From NCBI GenBank assembly GCA_003988855.1, contig QYAI01000061.1, positions 180,242-244,241 of the forward strand: a stretch of 64,000 nt of DNA, given 5' to 3'. Under the pieces are notes generated by a model. That model saw only the letters and a program-made list of their open reading frames with translations. It made no database searches and had not been told where the DNA came from. This stretch comes from Arachnopeziza araneosa. Its lineage: Eukaryota > Ascomycota > Leotiomycetes > Helotiales > Arachnopezizaceae. The translations under genes and the position numbers were made by a program. Each line of letters opens with the position of its first letter. Position 1 is the stretch's first letter. Shown piece after piece: positions 45,318 through 56,404 of this stretch.

Positions 45318-48300
45318 CTAGATTGCTGTTGGCGCTAAGACGCCTGGAAGATCATCGGTTGATTCGACAGGTCCGCATGTACAGAAGAGGTTTGTATCAC
45401 CAAAAGCTCGAACATTTTAGTATAACTAGACGAATACATGAGAAGAATGCTTACCATCATCGAGCCTCGTCACGGTTGGCCAGAACTTTTTCTGTTGCAG
45501 CCAGAAAAGTGGATAGGCAGCTTGTTCACGAGTGTATGGGCGGTCCCATTCTCCTATAATTAGATCTTTTTGCGAATGAGGTGCCATTTTTAGGACGTTG
45601 CCTTTTTTTGGTGCGTGGCCATCTTCGATAGCTTGAATTTCCTTGCGAATTTCAATTAATGCATTGATAAACCGGTCCAATTCTTCCTTGCTCTCAGACT
45701 CTGTTGGTTCAATCATCAATGTATTAGCCACCGGCCAACTCATTGTTGGAGCGTGGAACCCATAATCCTGAAGGCGCTTCGCAATGTCAATAGCCTCAAT
45801 ATTAGCAGTCTCTTTGAAACCTCGAACGTCAAGAATAAACTCGTGGGCACAACGACTTTTAGCATTTGTGTACAGAATTGGGTAATGCGGACGAAGTCGA
45901 GACATAATGTAGTTGGCATTTAGTAGAGTGATTTTCGTAGCATGCGTCAAGCCTCGTCCACCCATCATTTTTATATATGCCCAGCTGATTGGGAGGATGC
46001 TTGCACTGCCCCAAGGCGCACCAGATACCGGGGCGATGCCCTCTTTCCCACCAGTTTTGACCAAAGGATGACCAGGAAGGAACGGTGCCAAATGGGATTT
46101 CACACCAATAGGTCCAACCCCAGGACCACCACCACCGTGGGGAATACAAAAAGTTTTATGCAGATTCAGGTGGCAGACATCAGCTCCAATCTCGCCCGGG
46201 GAACAAAGTCCGATTTGTGCATTCATATTTGCTCCATCCATGTAAACTTGCCCCCCATGCTCATGCACAACATCACAAACAGCTTTGATCTCCGGTTCGA
46301 AGACACCAAATGTACTTGGGTAGGTAATCATAATGGCTCCAAGCTCTTCACTGTGTTTCTTGCACTTAGTTTGAAGATCTTCCATGTCGAGGTTGCCAGA
46401 TTTTGAATCACACTTCACGGTTACAACCCGCATGCCAGCCATTGCCGCAGATGCAGGGTTGGTACCATGGGCAGAAACTGGAATCAAGCAGATATCCCGT
46501 TTTTTGCCAGGCTGTTGCTCTTGATATTTTCGAATCACTCGAAGTCCAGCGAATTCGCCTTGCGCGCCAGAATTAGGCTGCAAAGAAACGGCATCGAAAC
46601 CAGTAATCTTCGCGAGGTCACTTTCTAATTCATCGATCATAATCTTGTAGCCACGAGCTTGATCGCTAGGTACGAAGGGATGTATAGACGCAAATTCTGG
46701 CCAGGTGACAGGGGCCATTTCAGTCGTCGCATTGAGCTTCATGGTGCAGGATCCTAGTGGTATCATAGAATGAGTAAGAGATAGGTCTTTCGATTGAAGG
46801 TGATGAATGTAACGAAGAAGCTCGGTTTCTGAGTGATGAGAGTTGAACACCGGATGCGTAAGATACCGAGATGTCCGTCTTAATGGCGCTGAAATTGGAA
46901 GACTATGCTTGCGGTCTTGGGAGCGAAGCACATCTTCTATCCTTGGACTGCTCAAGTTTCCTGATTTGAAGAATTCGAATATCCCAACTATTTCTTCGAG
47001 ATCTTTGATATCAACTGTCTCATCAATAGTGATGCCTAATCGGCTGTCGTCGAATTTCCTTAGGTTGATCCGTTGAGTGTCAACTGCATACTTGAGTATT
47101 TCATCAGCCTTGCCGCGTCCAACGTTGACAACTACTGTATCGAAGATAACCTTTCCATCCTCTCCCTTTCCTCTTTTACCAGTCTCGAAACCAATGGTAT
47201 TAAGGCAATGCTCCAATGCCCTAGCACCATATATAATTCTCTCTGTAATGTCTTTTAAACCATGTGGCCCATGATAGATAGCGTAGAAGGCGCTCATGTT
47301 GGCTAGCAATGCTTGTGCTGTACATACATTGCTTGTAGCCTTTTCACGTCGAATGTGTTGTTCTCTCGTTTGCAGAGCCAACCTCATAGCCTTATCGCCC
47401 AGTCGATCCTTGGAAACTCCAATTAGTCGTCCAGGGATCTTCCGTTTATGTTTCTCACTCACAGCAAAAAATGCTGCATGAGGTCCACCATACCCGAAAG
47501 GTATCCCGAATCTCTGAGCGTTTCCAAAAGCGATATCAGCCCCAAACTCGCCGGGTGGTGTCAATACGGTTAAAGCAAGAAGGTCAGTAGCGACACTGAG
47601 AGTAGCTCCTGCCTTATGTATAATATCAGCAAGGCTTCTGAAATCTTCTACACCACCTTCGGTATCTGGATACTGAACCAAAACACCAACAAGGTCCGGC
47701 CCAAGCTCTTGTAACCGCTGGCCGCCATTTGACAATACATCTAACACTTCAATCTCAATATCAAAACCATCAGCTCTACTCTGCAGGACAGCTTTTGTTT
47801 GCGGATGTACCAAGTGGCTGACAACGTAAGTTTTGTTCTTGCTCCTCAATCTCGAAGCAGGTAAGGCGTTCATAGACAACGTCATAGCTTCAGCTGCTGC
47901 AGTGGGCTCATCAAGCAGTGAAGCGTTAGAGATAGGCAGTGCCGTGAGGTCAGAAACCATTGTTTGAAAGTTCAGCAGAGATTCTAGTCGACCTTGAGAT
48001 ATTTCTGGCTGATACGGGGTATAGCTGGTATACCACCCTGGTCCCTCCAGAACGTTTCTCTTGATTACTTCTGGTGTGCGAGTGCCCGCATATCCACATC
48101 CTATGTAACTTCGTGCAGTCTTGTTATACGAAGCAATATCTCGAAGTCTGACCAATAATTGAGATTCTGTGAAACCTTGCTCCCCAGATGTGCCTTCTTG
48201 AGAGTCGATATATAAATTCTTAGAGGACAGTATATCCCCTGGTAAGACCTCTTTGATGAATTCATCCAAGCTGTTAACAGTTGGTTCAAGAGCCCTGAGC

Positions 48301-48602
48301 ATCTGCTCAGTTTCATCGGGAGACGGTCCAATATGTCTCCTAGGAAAGGTATCTAGCGGCAGATATATATTCCTTGACAATGCATCAGGATCTTGGACTG
48401 TGCTGGTGGAAGGGTCCGCTGCAGAATTTTGATGAAATGTTCGTCGTCCGGTATGACCTAAGCTTAGTCGCGTTGTGGTGTACTGGCGGTAGGTGCATGT
48501 TCGAAAGTTCCGAGACGCACAAAAGATCAAAGATGAGGATAGTCTCCCTTGAGCTGCAGCGCGAAGAAGCAGTGCCCCAACCTCGAGGCCTCGAGTTGCC
48601 AT
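45318..48602 (-). CDS. GCV2: Glycine dehydrogenase (decarboxylating), P protein, mitochondrial
   Basis: Two exons, 48602-45455 and 45406-45318, with a 48-bp intron (GTAAGC...TTCGAG), give 1078 aa. An Arg/Ser-rich mitochondrial presequence precedes FPRRHIGPSPDETEQML. The PLP-binding lysine lies in HLNLHKTFCIPHGGGGPG (near residue 815), and SCTMKLNATTEM and GAQGEFAGL are further family motifs. The final exon supplies the conserved FCTCGPVE tail; without splicing the protein would end HVFV. The P protein is the PLP decarboxylase subunit of the glycine cleavage system in the mitochondrial matrix. Confidence 0.96.
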
Positions 48603-49155
48603 GATTTAGAATTTGGAAACACGACCAGAATGAGTCCAAACGTCGGTGGGTTGTGGGAGGAAGGAAAAAGCCGACTTCGGGAGCTTTAGGAATTTGTCGG
48701 TTGCCGATCAGCAACCCCACATGGCGAATTGAATTTAAAGCTGCCCCAATCAAGAAACTTTCCCAATCAAGCAGGGATCACCTAACTCACCTTCACGGAA
48801 ACTCTGTAAGGACCCCGGTAGCTTCATACAAGAGATAGCGAGACAAAGTAAAGAGCAGCGCCGAAAGAGTAATGAGTTGAGATAGGTTTTTGGACAAATA
48901 TTTTTGCCGATAATTAAGCGAAAACCGCCTATCTATCTTATCGGTGGCAGCATTGGAATCAAGGTACTGTAGCACTTTACCGGAAGTGGGGAAGCTTTTA
49001 CGGCACTTATTGGCTTGAATATCAGCAAGCGCAAGCGCAGACGCGAGTGATCATTGCAAGGGAAGGTTTACACGCCATACCTAATTCTTCAGCCAATCCT
49101 GCAAAGCAATTTTCCTTTCAACAACAATCCAAGGACATTTCTTCACTGTACAATC
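48603..49155. other. Divergent promoter region, GCV2 / TOM5
   Basis: Upstream regions of GCV2 (minus) and TOM5 (plus). No gene seen. Confidence 0.5.
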
Positions 49156-49409
49156 ATGTTTGGAGGACGTAAGTTGTCATTGGTCCGCCATTTTATCTGG
49201 TGCTAAGCATAGTTTTAGCCCCCCCTTCACTCTCCCCGGCCGAACTCAAAGCCCAGGAAGACGAGGCCACGCTTACAGTTCAAAAAGTTATAGTTGGGGC
49301 CGTTCTGCTGTATTTCTGTGAGTCTTCCCTGGAATCATTCCGCCTTGGCCGAAGCTAAGTTGTCTGAATAGCACCTTTCGCTATTGACGCTGTCAAAAGA
49401 CTTGTTTAA
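49156..49409 (+). CDS. TOM5: Mitochondrial import receptor subunit TOM5
   Basis: A very small gene of three exons, 49156-49168 (13 bp), 49219-49317 and 49372-49409, with introns of 50 bp (GTAAGT...TTTAG) and 54 bp (GTGAGT...AATAG), gives 49 aa. It starts MFGGPPPSLSPAELKAQE, with an acidic cytosolic part (EDEATLTVQ), and has a single C-terminal membrane helix, VIVGAVLLYFSPFAID, ending AVKRLV. TOM5 is a tail-anchored small subunit of the outer-membrane TOM translocase, linking receptors to the Tom40 channel. Coding length is exactly 50 codons. It is too short and too split to show as an ordinary open frame. Confidence 0.9.
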
Positions 49410-50399
49410 GGGGTCAGATTCGCAGGGAACCTAGCTGGTGACGAGCAGATACTCAGCGTAGAAATGTACGAAGCGTCAGTTATGATTTGCTTCACCGTGT
49501 ATGGATATATCTATGGTCACATGTGGATGTGCGACGTGTAGGATGTGCTGCTAAATAGAGGGATGTAATATGGAAATTCTCACGAACGCCACACCTCTCC
49601 CCACCTTGAAAGCACCAGTTCACATCCAACACTCAAGCGACATGGATGTGTTTCAGACGTGACATCTTCAAACGACATTCGATGGCCCTAAATGGGTCTT
49701 GATAGTAGTTGCTAAATTTGGAAGTATCCTCATCCTCTGATTTCACAAACCGTGCTTCAAGTCTCTCAATTACCAAGAAACACTCGACAATTGAAGTTTC
49801 TGTTTCCTCGCTTCCTGCAATATTCGAGCTTTTTGAGATGCAAAGATGTCAACCCGGTATTTCCTAACTTTGGGAATTGCTGCTGAAGTTTAATTCTAGT
49901 TAGCCGTTCTAAGCTCATCACTAGTAAGTATATCCTGTACTTGATATTTGGACCACTTATCAGTTAGTCGAATGTTCCTTATTTGATTTCTTAATACAAA
50001 ACGTGACATTTTGTCTAAGCACAGGAATATTTTTGAAAGCAAGAACTGATGCTTGGCTATTAGCAAACTTTCGTCGTCCAGAAGATGCCTTGAATTAGAC
50101 AACCCTCGCCCCCACTACTTGAGTAGTAGATATAGTTACATTTTAACACTGCGGAATTTCTGTCCGTAAAGAGTCATCTTGGCTTACAAATTCCTTGAAA
50201 TTTTATTTTATGCAGAGGCTATCATATCCTTAAACGCCTAGCGGAGGCATGTACACTGCCAGTACCTTTATCCATCACCGAGAATGTCTATTAGTATGTA
50301 TTACTCAGACCGAAGTTTTCCGTCATAGTTCAACTAGACGGCTCGCTATAATCGCACTAATTGGTATACATGTTGTACCCTTGAGCGAGGTGGAACTGG
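49410..50399. other. Intergenic, convergent 3' flanks
   Basis: About 1 kb between TOM5 and SSK1. Short open frames only; nothing recognisable. Confidence 0.5.
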
Positions 50400-52647
50400 C
50401 TAGGACACTGCTACGCCCTCTCCGAGAGCGCTGCGACTAGTAGATACACCAGCATTACTTCCCAAACTCATGCGATTCTTCTTCTTCTTCTTCTCCGTCT
50501 CTTTCTCTTCAACATATCTCCAATCTTTCCATTCTTTGTAGTTTATCAAAGCTTTCATGCACCCCCATTCCATTACTTTACGTTCAAGCCATACAAAGTT
50601 CACAGGCTGATAGATAGTTAGTGTTAGCCGAAGGGTATGGGAAGCTTTGAAGAGGTACCTTCGTCAAAAAATCATTGCAGCCTGCAGCAAGTGCTTCGTG
50701 ACGATCTGATTGCAAACTCGAGGCTGTAAGGGCTACAATAATAACGGGACTTTTAAAGAAGCCCTTGTCGGGTAGTTTATCATCACCTTCTGGCTCTGGA
50801 GATTTCTCCTGTTCCGGGGCATTGTTGCTCGCAATGGAGCTAAAAACTCCAATCGAATTCAGTCGCTCCAATCTCCTGATTTCTTTCGTAGCTTCCAACC
50901 CACTCATGATTGGTAACTGGATATCCATCAACACCAAGTGAAAACCACCTGCACGCCATTTGTCCACGGCGGCCTTACCATTCATCGCTGTTTGCCACCT
51001 AACTTTCAGCCGCTTCATAAAAGCTTCAAGAAGTTTCAAATTGATAATATTGTCTTCGACAATCAGAACGTTTATTGGCGGAACGGCACCATTTAGCATG
51101 CCAGCTGGGAGAGACAGGTGATCACCAACCGCTCTTTTCTTCTTTGGACGCGAATTCGAGGGACGAGGCGAAGACACTCGTGGTGGAGGAGTTGCTACAC
51201 GTTGAATTTGTAACCCATCAACACCGAGAGGTTGTTGCGGCGGGGGTGGAGTAGGGAGTGGGGGAGCGGTCGGGGGAGCAATAGATTGTTCTGAGGCACT
51301 TGAGTGAGCTCTTGATCGAGGCTTCAGACTATAGGCTTGCGTACCAGTTATGGCTGGGTTTTGCGAAATGGTGCCGCTGCTGATCACCGTGGGAGAAGAG
51401 GTATGCTGTCTTCCAATTCGGGGTCTGTCCCGATGATGTCTTCTCGTACTGCCAGGCGATGGCAGAGCAGGAACATGGCCAGTGGTAAGGACAGACATGG
51501 AATGCACATGATGATTGCTGGGCTGCCCATTGACTCCAACAGGTGTACTATTTGGCAGATGCGGTGAAGTTGCAACTGGGGCTGACACTGGCATAGGAGG
51601 GAAGTAATCACTACCTCCTTCCGCAGGGCGATTCTCATCATAATATCCTCTCTGTGGTTGCGGACTTGGTCTAGGTGTCCTTCTGTGCGGGACATCAATA
51701 AGTAGAGCCTCGTCTACAGTCTGACCTCCCGGATAGTATGCATCAAGAGTCCTAGCCATTGATTCCTCTGGTCCAAGCACTCGTTCCTGTCTCTGCTCCC
51801 TATTAACAATCCTCAAGGTTACGTCCGGCGCATCAAAACTCCTCCCCAGTGAGTTTGCGTACTTCTTTAAGATCATCTCACGCACATCGTCCACCAAATC
51901 CTCTTCGTTAATCTGAACCAGTGTCGCGGAAGCTCCAGGCCGCTTCACCCAGATCTTCCTACAAACCATATTGTGACTGATTGTGCTTGGTCCGTTGTTG
52001 GAGATCAAGTAATCGATATTCGTAGCGTTCGATCCAGGCTGCGGGCTTACTTCAGAACCCAAGGAGGTGTTTATCAGTCTTGTTTGCTGATGCAGTAACA
52101 GGCTTTGGTGCCTCGAACTTTCCGTGAGTCTTTTTGAAGTTTGGAGGTTGCTGGCAGAAGGCACCTTCTGTTCTTCTACCGCGGTTTCCTCCTCTTCCCC
52201 TCTGACTTCTTCCTGGACAGCTGGAGTATCAGTGATTGGAGTTGAGAGATCGGAGGTAGAGAGACTATCGTGCTTGTATCTGTTGACGTTGGAAGTGTTT
52301 GGCTGAAGATGTTCTAGGAAAGGTTCGTTTAGGTGTAGATCGTTCTCAATTCCTTGTAGGCTTAGCCTTGCGCTGGTATTCCGCTCTGTATCTCCACCAA
52401 CATCACAACCTCTGTTTCCCTCATCACCATGACCAATTTTGGGGCCAGTCGTCTTGATGATAACTAGTGAAGAAGCTTTATGGCGTGCGCGGGATTTGGT
52501 TGATCCACGATGGCGATTAGTAGTGTCGGGTGATGATGGAGCTTGGACTGCATCCCCTTCTGCTGAAGGCTGAGACACGGTACTGGGATTGGAATATTTG
52601 CGAGTGAACTTGGCTCTTAGACGCGACGTGAGATTTCCAATTGCCAT
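50400..52647 (-). CDS. SSK1: Response regulator SSK1-type, HOG pathway
   Basis: Two exons, 52647-50659 and 50606-50400, with a 52-bp intron (GTACCT...ATCAG), give 731 aa. A long Ser/Pro-rich N-terminus includes the fungal SSK1 block MVCRKIWVKRPGASATLVQ and DLVDDVREMILKKYANSLG. The receiver domain begins INVLIVEDNIINLKLLEAF (near residue 525). The phospho-acceptor Asp is in LVLMDIQLPIMSG (about 570), followed by IIVALTASSLQSDRHEAL and DFLTKPVNFVWLERKV across the splice. A Lys-rich tail (KETEKKKKKNR, from a ctt/aag microsatellite) ends the protein. SSK1 receives phosphate via YPD1 from hybrid histidine kinases and controls the SSK2-PBS2-HOG1 osmotic-stress MAPK cascade. Confidence 0.95.
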
Positions 52648-53124
52648 TGAAACGCGCCTCTTTTCTGGGACCTATAACCCTTTAGAAAAATTATTTGTAT
52701 TAACTATGTTCATTCAAATATGGTAAACATAGAACTGAGAGGAGAGAATAAAGAAAGAATCTCGGCTCTGCTAAGCGAATCTTGTTTCCCTCTCCCCTAC
52801 CTATCACGATTATACATCCACAAATGACAATTGCTAGGAGAGTAGGCAAATCAAAAACAGGATTCAAGTTAATAAAAGAAGAAGGTGTATTTTACAAGAA
52901 AGCAGAAGAGTAATAACTTAAAAGTCTACCTTAGCGCTTAAATTTTAAAAGTTAAAAATAATAATATTTAAATTTAAATTATATATAAATATTGCAACGG
53001 CAAAGCTTCGAGTTTCTAGGTCACGGAGTTCAAGAGCAGGGTCGGAATCGACTCGGACTAGAGGCAGAGCTTCTTATTTGTACACAGACCTCTTCTCTTC
53101 TTTCCTTTTTATATTCTACTCTTC
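52648..53124. other. SSK1 upstream region and AT-rich border
   Basis: SSK1 promoter side. From about 52930 the base composition drops sharply to AT-rich. A more GC-rich fragment (52990-53090, gtcacgg/gtcggaatcgactcgg) of unknown origin is embedded. Confidence 0.5.
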
Positions 53125-53390
53125 TGTCACGGGTGGTTAGGACCTAGGCCTGAGGGCCTAGGCAGGAACTGAGGCAGCACCCGAAGCTGACTTCTTTGAT
53201 AGAAGGGATGAAGATCAGCAGAGCGATCTTCAGAACTATCGACAAGACTATCGATAGAACTATTGATTGACTATTGATTGACTATTGAAAGAAGACCGTG
53301 TTCGAGCACTTAGTACACTTCAGCTTTACCTTCTTGAAATATCAAATTCATCATTTACGTGTTCTGACTGTGCAATCGTAAACTCTTACA
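53125..53390 (+). mobile_element. LTR, same family as 22729-23006
   Basis: Begins TGTCACGGG and ends CTCTTACA, and shares ggcctgagggcctagg, the actattgattg run and caatcgtaaactcttaca with the copy at 22.7 kb. It contains an extra segment (tgacttctttgatagaaggg) missing there but present at 54.4 kb. Flanks do not show a 5-bp duplication (tcttc versus taagt), so it may be one end of a decayed element or rearranged. Confidence 0.85.
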
Positions 53391-53494
53391 TAAGTTACTA
53401 GAATTTAGTTATTAATTACTTTAAAAAAAAATGCTATTTTTAATTAGCAGCGTCTATACTTTTTCTAGTTACTATTTAAACTTGTTTTGTACAA

Positions 53495-53686
53495 GTTTTA
53501 GTATTCTAGTTTCTAAATAAATTATTGTTTTTTTTTAGCTTTAAGTATTTGTTGTTTTTTGCATAGTCTAACTAGTATTGTAAATTTATTAAAAGTTTTA
53601 GCTTTTTAAAGTTTTTTTTATAAAACTACTGTAGTACTAAAAAGCTATTGTTTAAAGCTGTAGCTAAATACTACTTTAAGTTATAG
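53495..53686 (+). repeat. Direct repeat A, copy 1
   Basis: Matches 61264-61430 in the same orientation: taaataaattattg, tttaagtattt, tttattaaaagt, ctgtagtacta and agctattg occur in order with similar spacing. Both copies are hypermutated, so identity is reduced. Probably parts of one transposon family. Confidence 0.7.
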
Positions 53687-54377
53687 AATTAAGTAAAATA
53701 AAAGTATGTAATAATAAGCTTATATATAATTATAAGTGTAAGAAATAGAACTTTCTTTTTAGGTTACATGATATATGAAAAGAAGTCGGAACATATTCGG
53801 AAGGTGTTCGGGCCACTACACTAAGGGGTATATGGCACACTTCTTTCTTGCTTTCTTTTTCTTCCTTTCTCATATTACTCTTTTCCTCTGTACTAGAGCC
53901 TATAGGTCGAATATACTAGCTTGTTGTAAACGTACTCCCATATGCTTCTTCTCTAGTTACCTTGTTACCTGCGCTGTTACACTAAGTATATAAGCTAATA
54001 AAATTGTATATAGAATATCAGAGTAAGGCAGAATTGTATTGTATTTAAAAAGCTTACTATCTAAGTAATACTAGAAAATTTCGTTACTTATATATTTAAT
54101 TAAAATCGAATTTAAATTGTAATTTTAATTTTAATTTCAAATTTAATTTCAAATTTAAAAACAAGCTAACAACTAATTAGAATATAAGATTTTTAGTTAA
54201 ATTATAAATTAAGTACGCAATTTAAGCTAAATTAAGCTATAAAACTTATTTACTAATTAAAGAAATTAAAAGTAAAGCAAAACTAAATAATGCAAGCTAT
54301 ATTATAAATTAAGCAATTTATAAGCTTTAATAAGCTTTAATAAACTTTTTGTAAACTTATTAATTAAGTGTGTATAA

Positions 54378-54631
54378 TGTCACGGGTTAGACCCGGTTGT
54401 CAGGACCTAGGCCTGAGGGCCTAGGCAGGAATTGAGGCAGCACCCGAAGTTGACTCCTTTGATGAAAGGAATAAGATCAGCATAGCGATTGCCAGAACTA
54501 TCGATGACACTATCGATGACACTATCGATAGAACTATTAATTGACTATTGACAGAGACTATTGGAAAGGAAACTATACGAGAAGAACCGATCATTCACGT
54601 GTTTTGACCGTGCAATCGTGAAACCCTTACA
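54378..54631 (+). mobile_element. Solo LTR inside the AT-rich block, 5-bp target duplication
   Basis: 254 bp beginning TGTCACGGGTTAGACCCGG and ending CCCTTACA. Flanked by TATAA on both sides (54373-54377 and 54632-54636). Composition is normal, with many GG, CC, GA and TC, in contrast to the mutated DNA around it. The intact duplication shows it inserted as an LTR element and recombined to a solo LTR. Confidence 0.88.
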
Positions 54632-56273
54632 TATAAATAAAAGTTATGCTTTAGAATTACATACAGCTGCTTTATAAATTAAGCTTAAGTTACGTAATAA
54701 TCAAATGTAGATACTAGAAGTGTTATTAGTCTAATATTTAAAATTAAACTTAAAAAAAACTAGTAGTTAAGTACTTATTATTAAATTAAAGTTAGCTAGT
54801 TGCAAATACTCTAATTACGATTCTTTAGCAAACTTAGCGAACTTTTAAATTTAACAACATTAGTACTTTCAAGCTAAACATAACGTAATTTAGCTTATTG
54901 TTAAAGCTAACATTCTTGTTTTTTGTAACTAGAAGTTGTAACAAAATGTTAAGTACAATGTTTGTAAGTTTAAAAATATAGTAAACTTCTAAATTGTACT
55001 GTAACAAGTATAATAACGCTATTACTAACTTTATATTTAAGCAACTGCTATTAGTAGTAGCTAGTTAAGTGCTATTACAAATGCTTTTTGTAGTAACGTA
55101 ATTAGTTAAAATAATAACTTTTTTTAGCTCAACTAAATTATTGTTTAAAGTTTTTTGCAAGTGTATACAAGATAAGCTACTTTTAGTTTAGTAAAATAAT
55201 ATTGTTTTTTTGCTACTTTAAGTAGCTTGCTAAAAAAAGTACTAGTTAGACAGCAGTACTTGTAATTTTTAACAAGTTGTTAAAAATAACGTAGTTAAGT
55301 TGTAAATAAAAAACTATAACGCTAAAGTTTTTTCATTAAAGCATTAATTTTAAAGTATAGTGTTTAATTAAAGTTAGCATAGTATAAAAATTATTTTTTG
55401 TTAAGTATTTTTGTACTGTACTAAAAGCTAATTTTTTATTTTTAGTAAAAGTTTAAGTAGTTTTTGTAATATAACTTTTTTTTTAAACTAATAGCTTTTT
55501 GCTTTTTACTAGCTGCTAATAATAATGTTTTTTTTGCTATAGTAATTTAGTGTAAAATAAAACAAACTACTTATTTTAAGCTAGTGTTTAAAGTTTTTTA
55601 CTATTGTTAAAAATTAAATAGCTTTTAAAGCATTAATTTTTTAAGTAGTAGTTGCTATTTTTAGTTTATTTATATAATAGCTTAGTAAGTTTACTAAAAA
55701 ATTATGTAATTTATAATTTTTTAAAAAACAGTAACAAGCTTATATTACAAAACAATATAAATATAGTGCGAAAGTGCTAAAAGTATTTTTTAGCAGTTTT
55801 TAAAAATAGCATAATATTGTTAATAAAAGCTTGTACAAAAGCACGAAATTTGTAAAGCTACTAATTTATTATATAAGCTAGTAAAATTTTAAATTTTATT
55901 AAAGTAACATAAGATTTTTTTTAACTTTTTAAACTAATAACAGTAAAGCGTTTACTATGCTTTTTTACTATAAAAAATTAATAAAAAACTAATAACTTAT
56001 TAATTACTATAATGTAATTTTTTTATACTTTAATAATATTAGTTTAAAGTAGCATAAAGTATGCGTTTACTTTATTTAGTACTTTTAAATTTACTATAAT
56101 GTATATTTTTTTACTTTATTAATACTGCGCTAAACAACAAATACTAAGCTACTAAACAAAGTAAAATTAGTAACTTATTTTATTTTACTTTAAGCGTAAA
56201 ACTTATTAAATATTTTGTTAAGTAGTTTACAATTTTTAACGCTAAGAAAATAGCACTTTAAAGTTAATAGCTA

Positions 56274-56322
56274 GTGCGCTGCTTACTTCGCTTCGCTTGT
56301 AAGCAGCGAAAGCAGATGTAAA
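56274..56322 (+). repeat. Left TIR of the pogo-like element
   Basis: Starts gtgcgctgcttac and ends gcagatgtaaa. It contains an internal hairpin, gctgcttac...gtaagcagc. The 13-bp loop between the hairpin arms is in the opposite orientation to that in the right TIR. Confidence 0.8.
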
Positions 56323-56404
56323 GGCTAGAAATTAAAAATTTGTATACAAAACACACTAAACTTTTTAACTGCTTGCTTATTTTTCCGCAAAACCTAGCAC
56401 AAAT

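Noticed and set aside
10606..52647. A secondary-metabolite or other functional gene cluster
   Set aside because: No backbone enzyme or co-directed pathway genes. The genes are unrelated housekeeping functions.
53125..54631. The LTRs at 53125 and 54378 as the two ends of one element
   Set aside because: Only 1.0 kb of non-coding AT-rich DNA lies between, and the second copy has its own complete target duplication. They are separate insertions.
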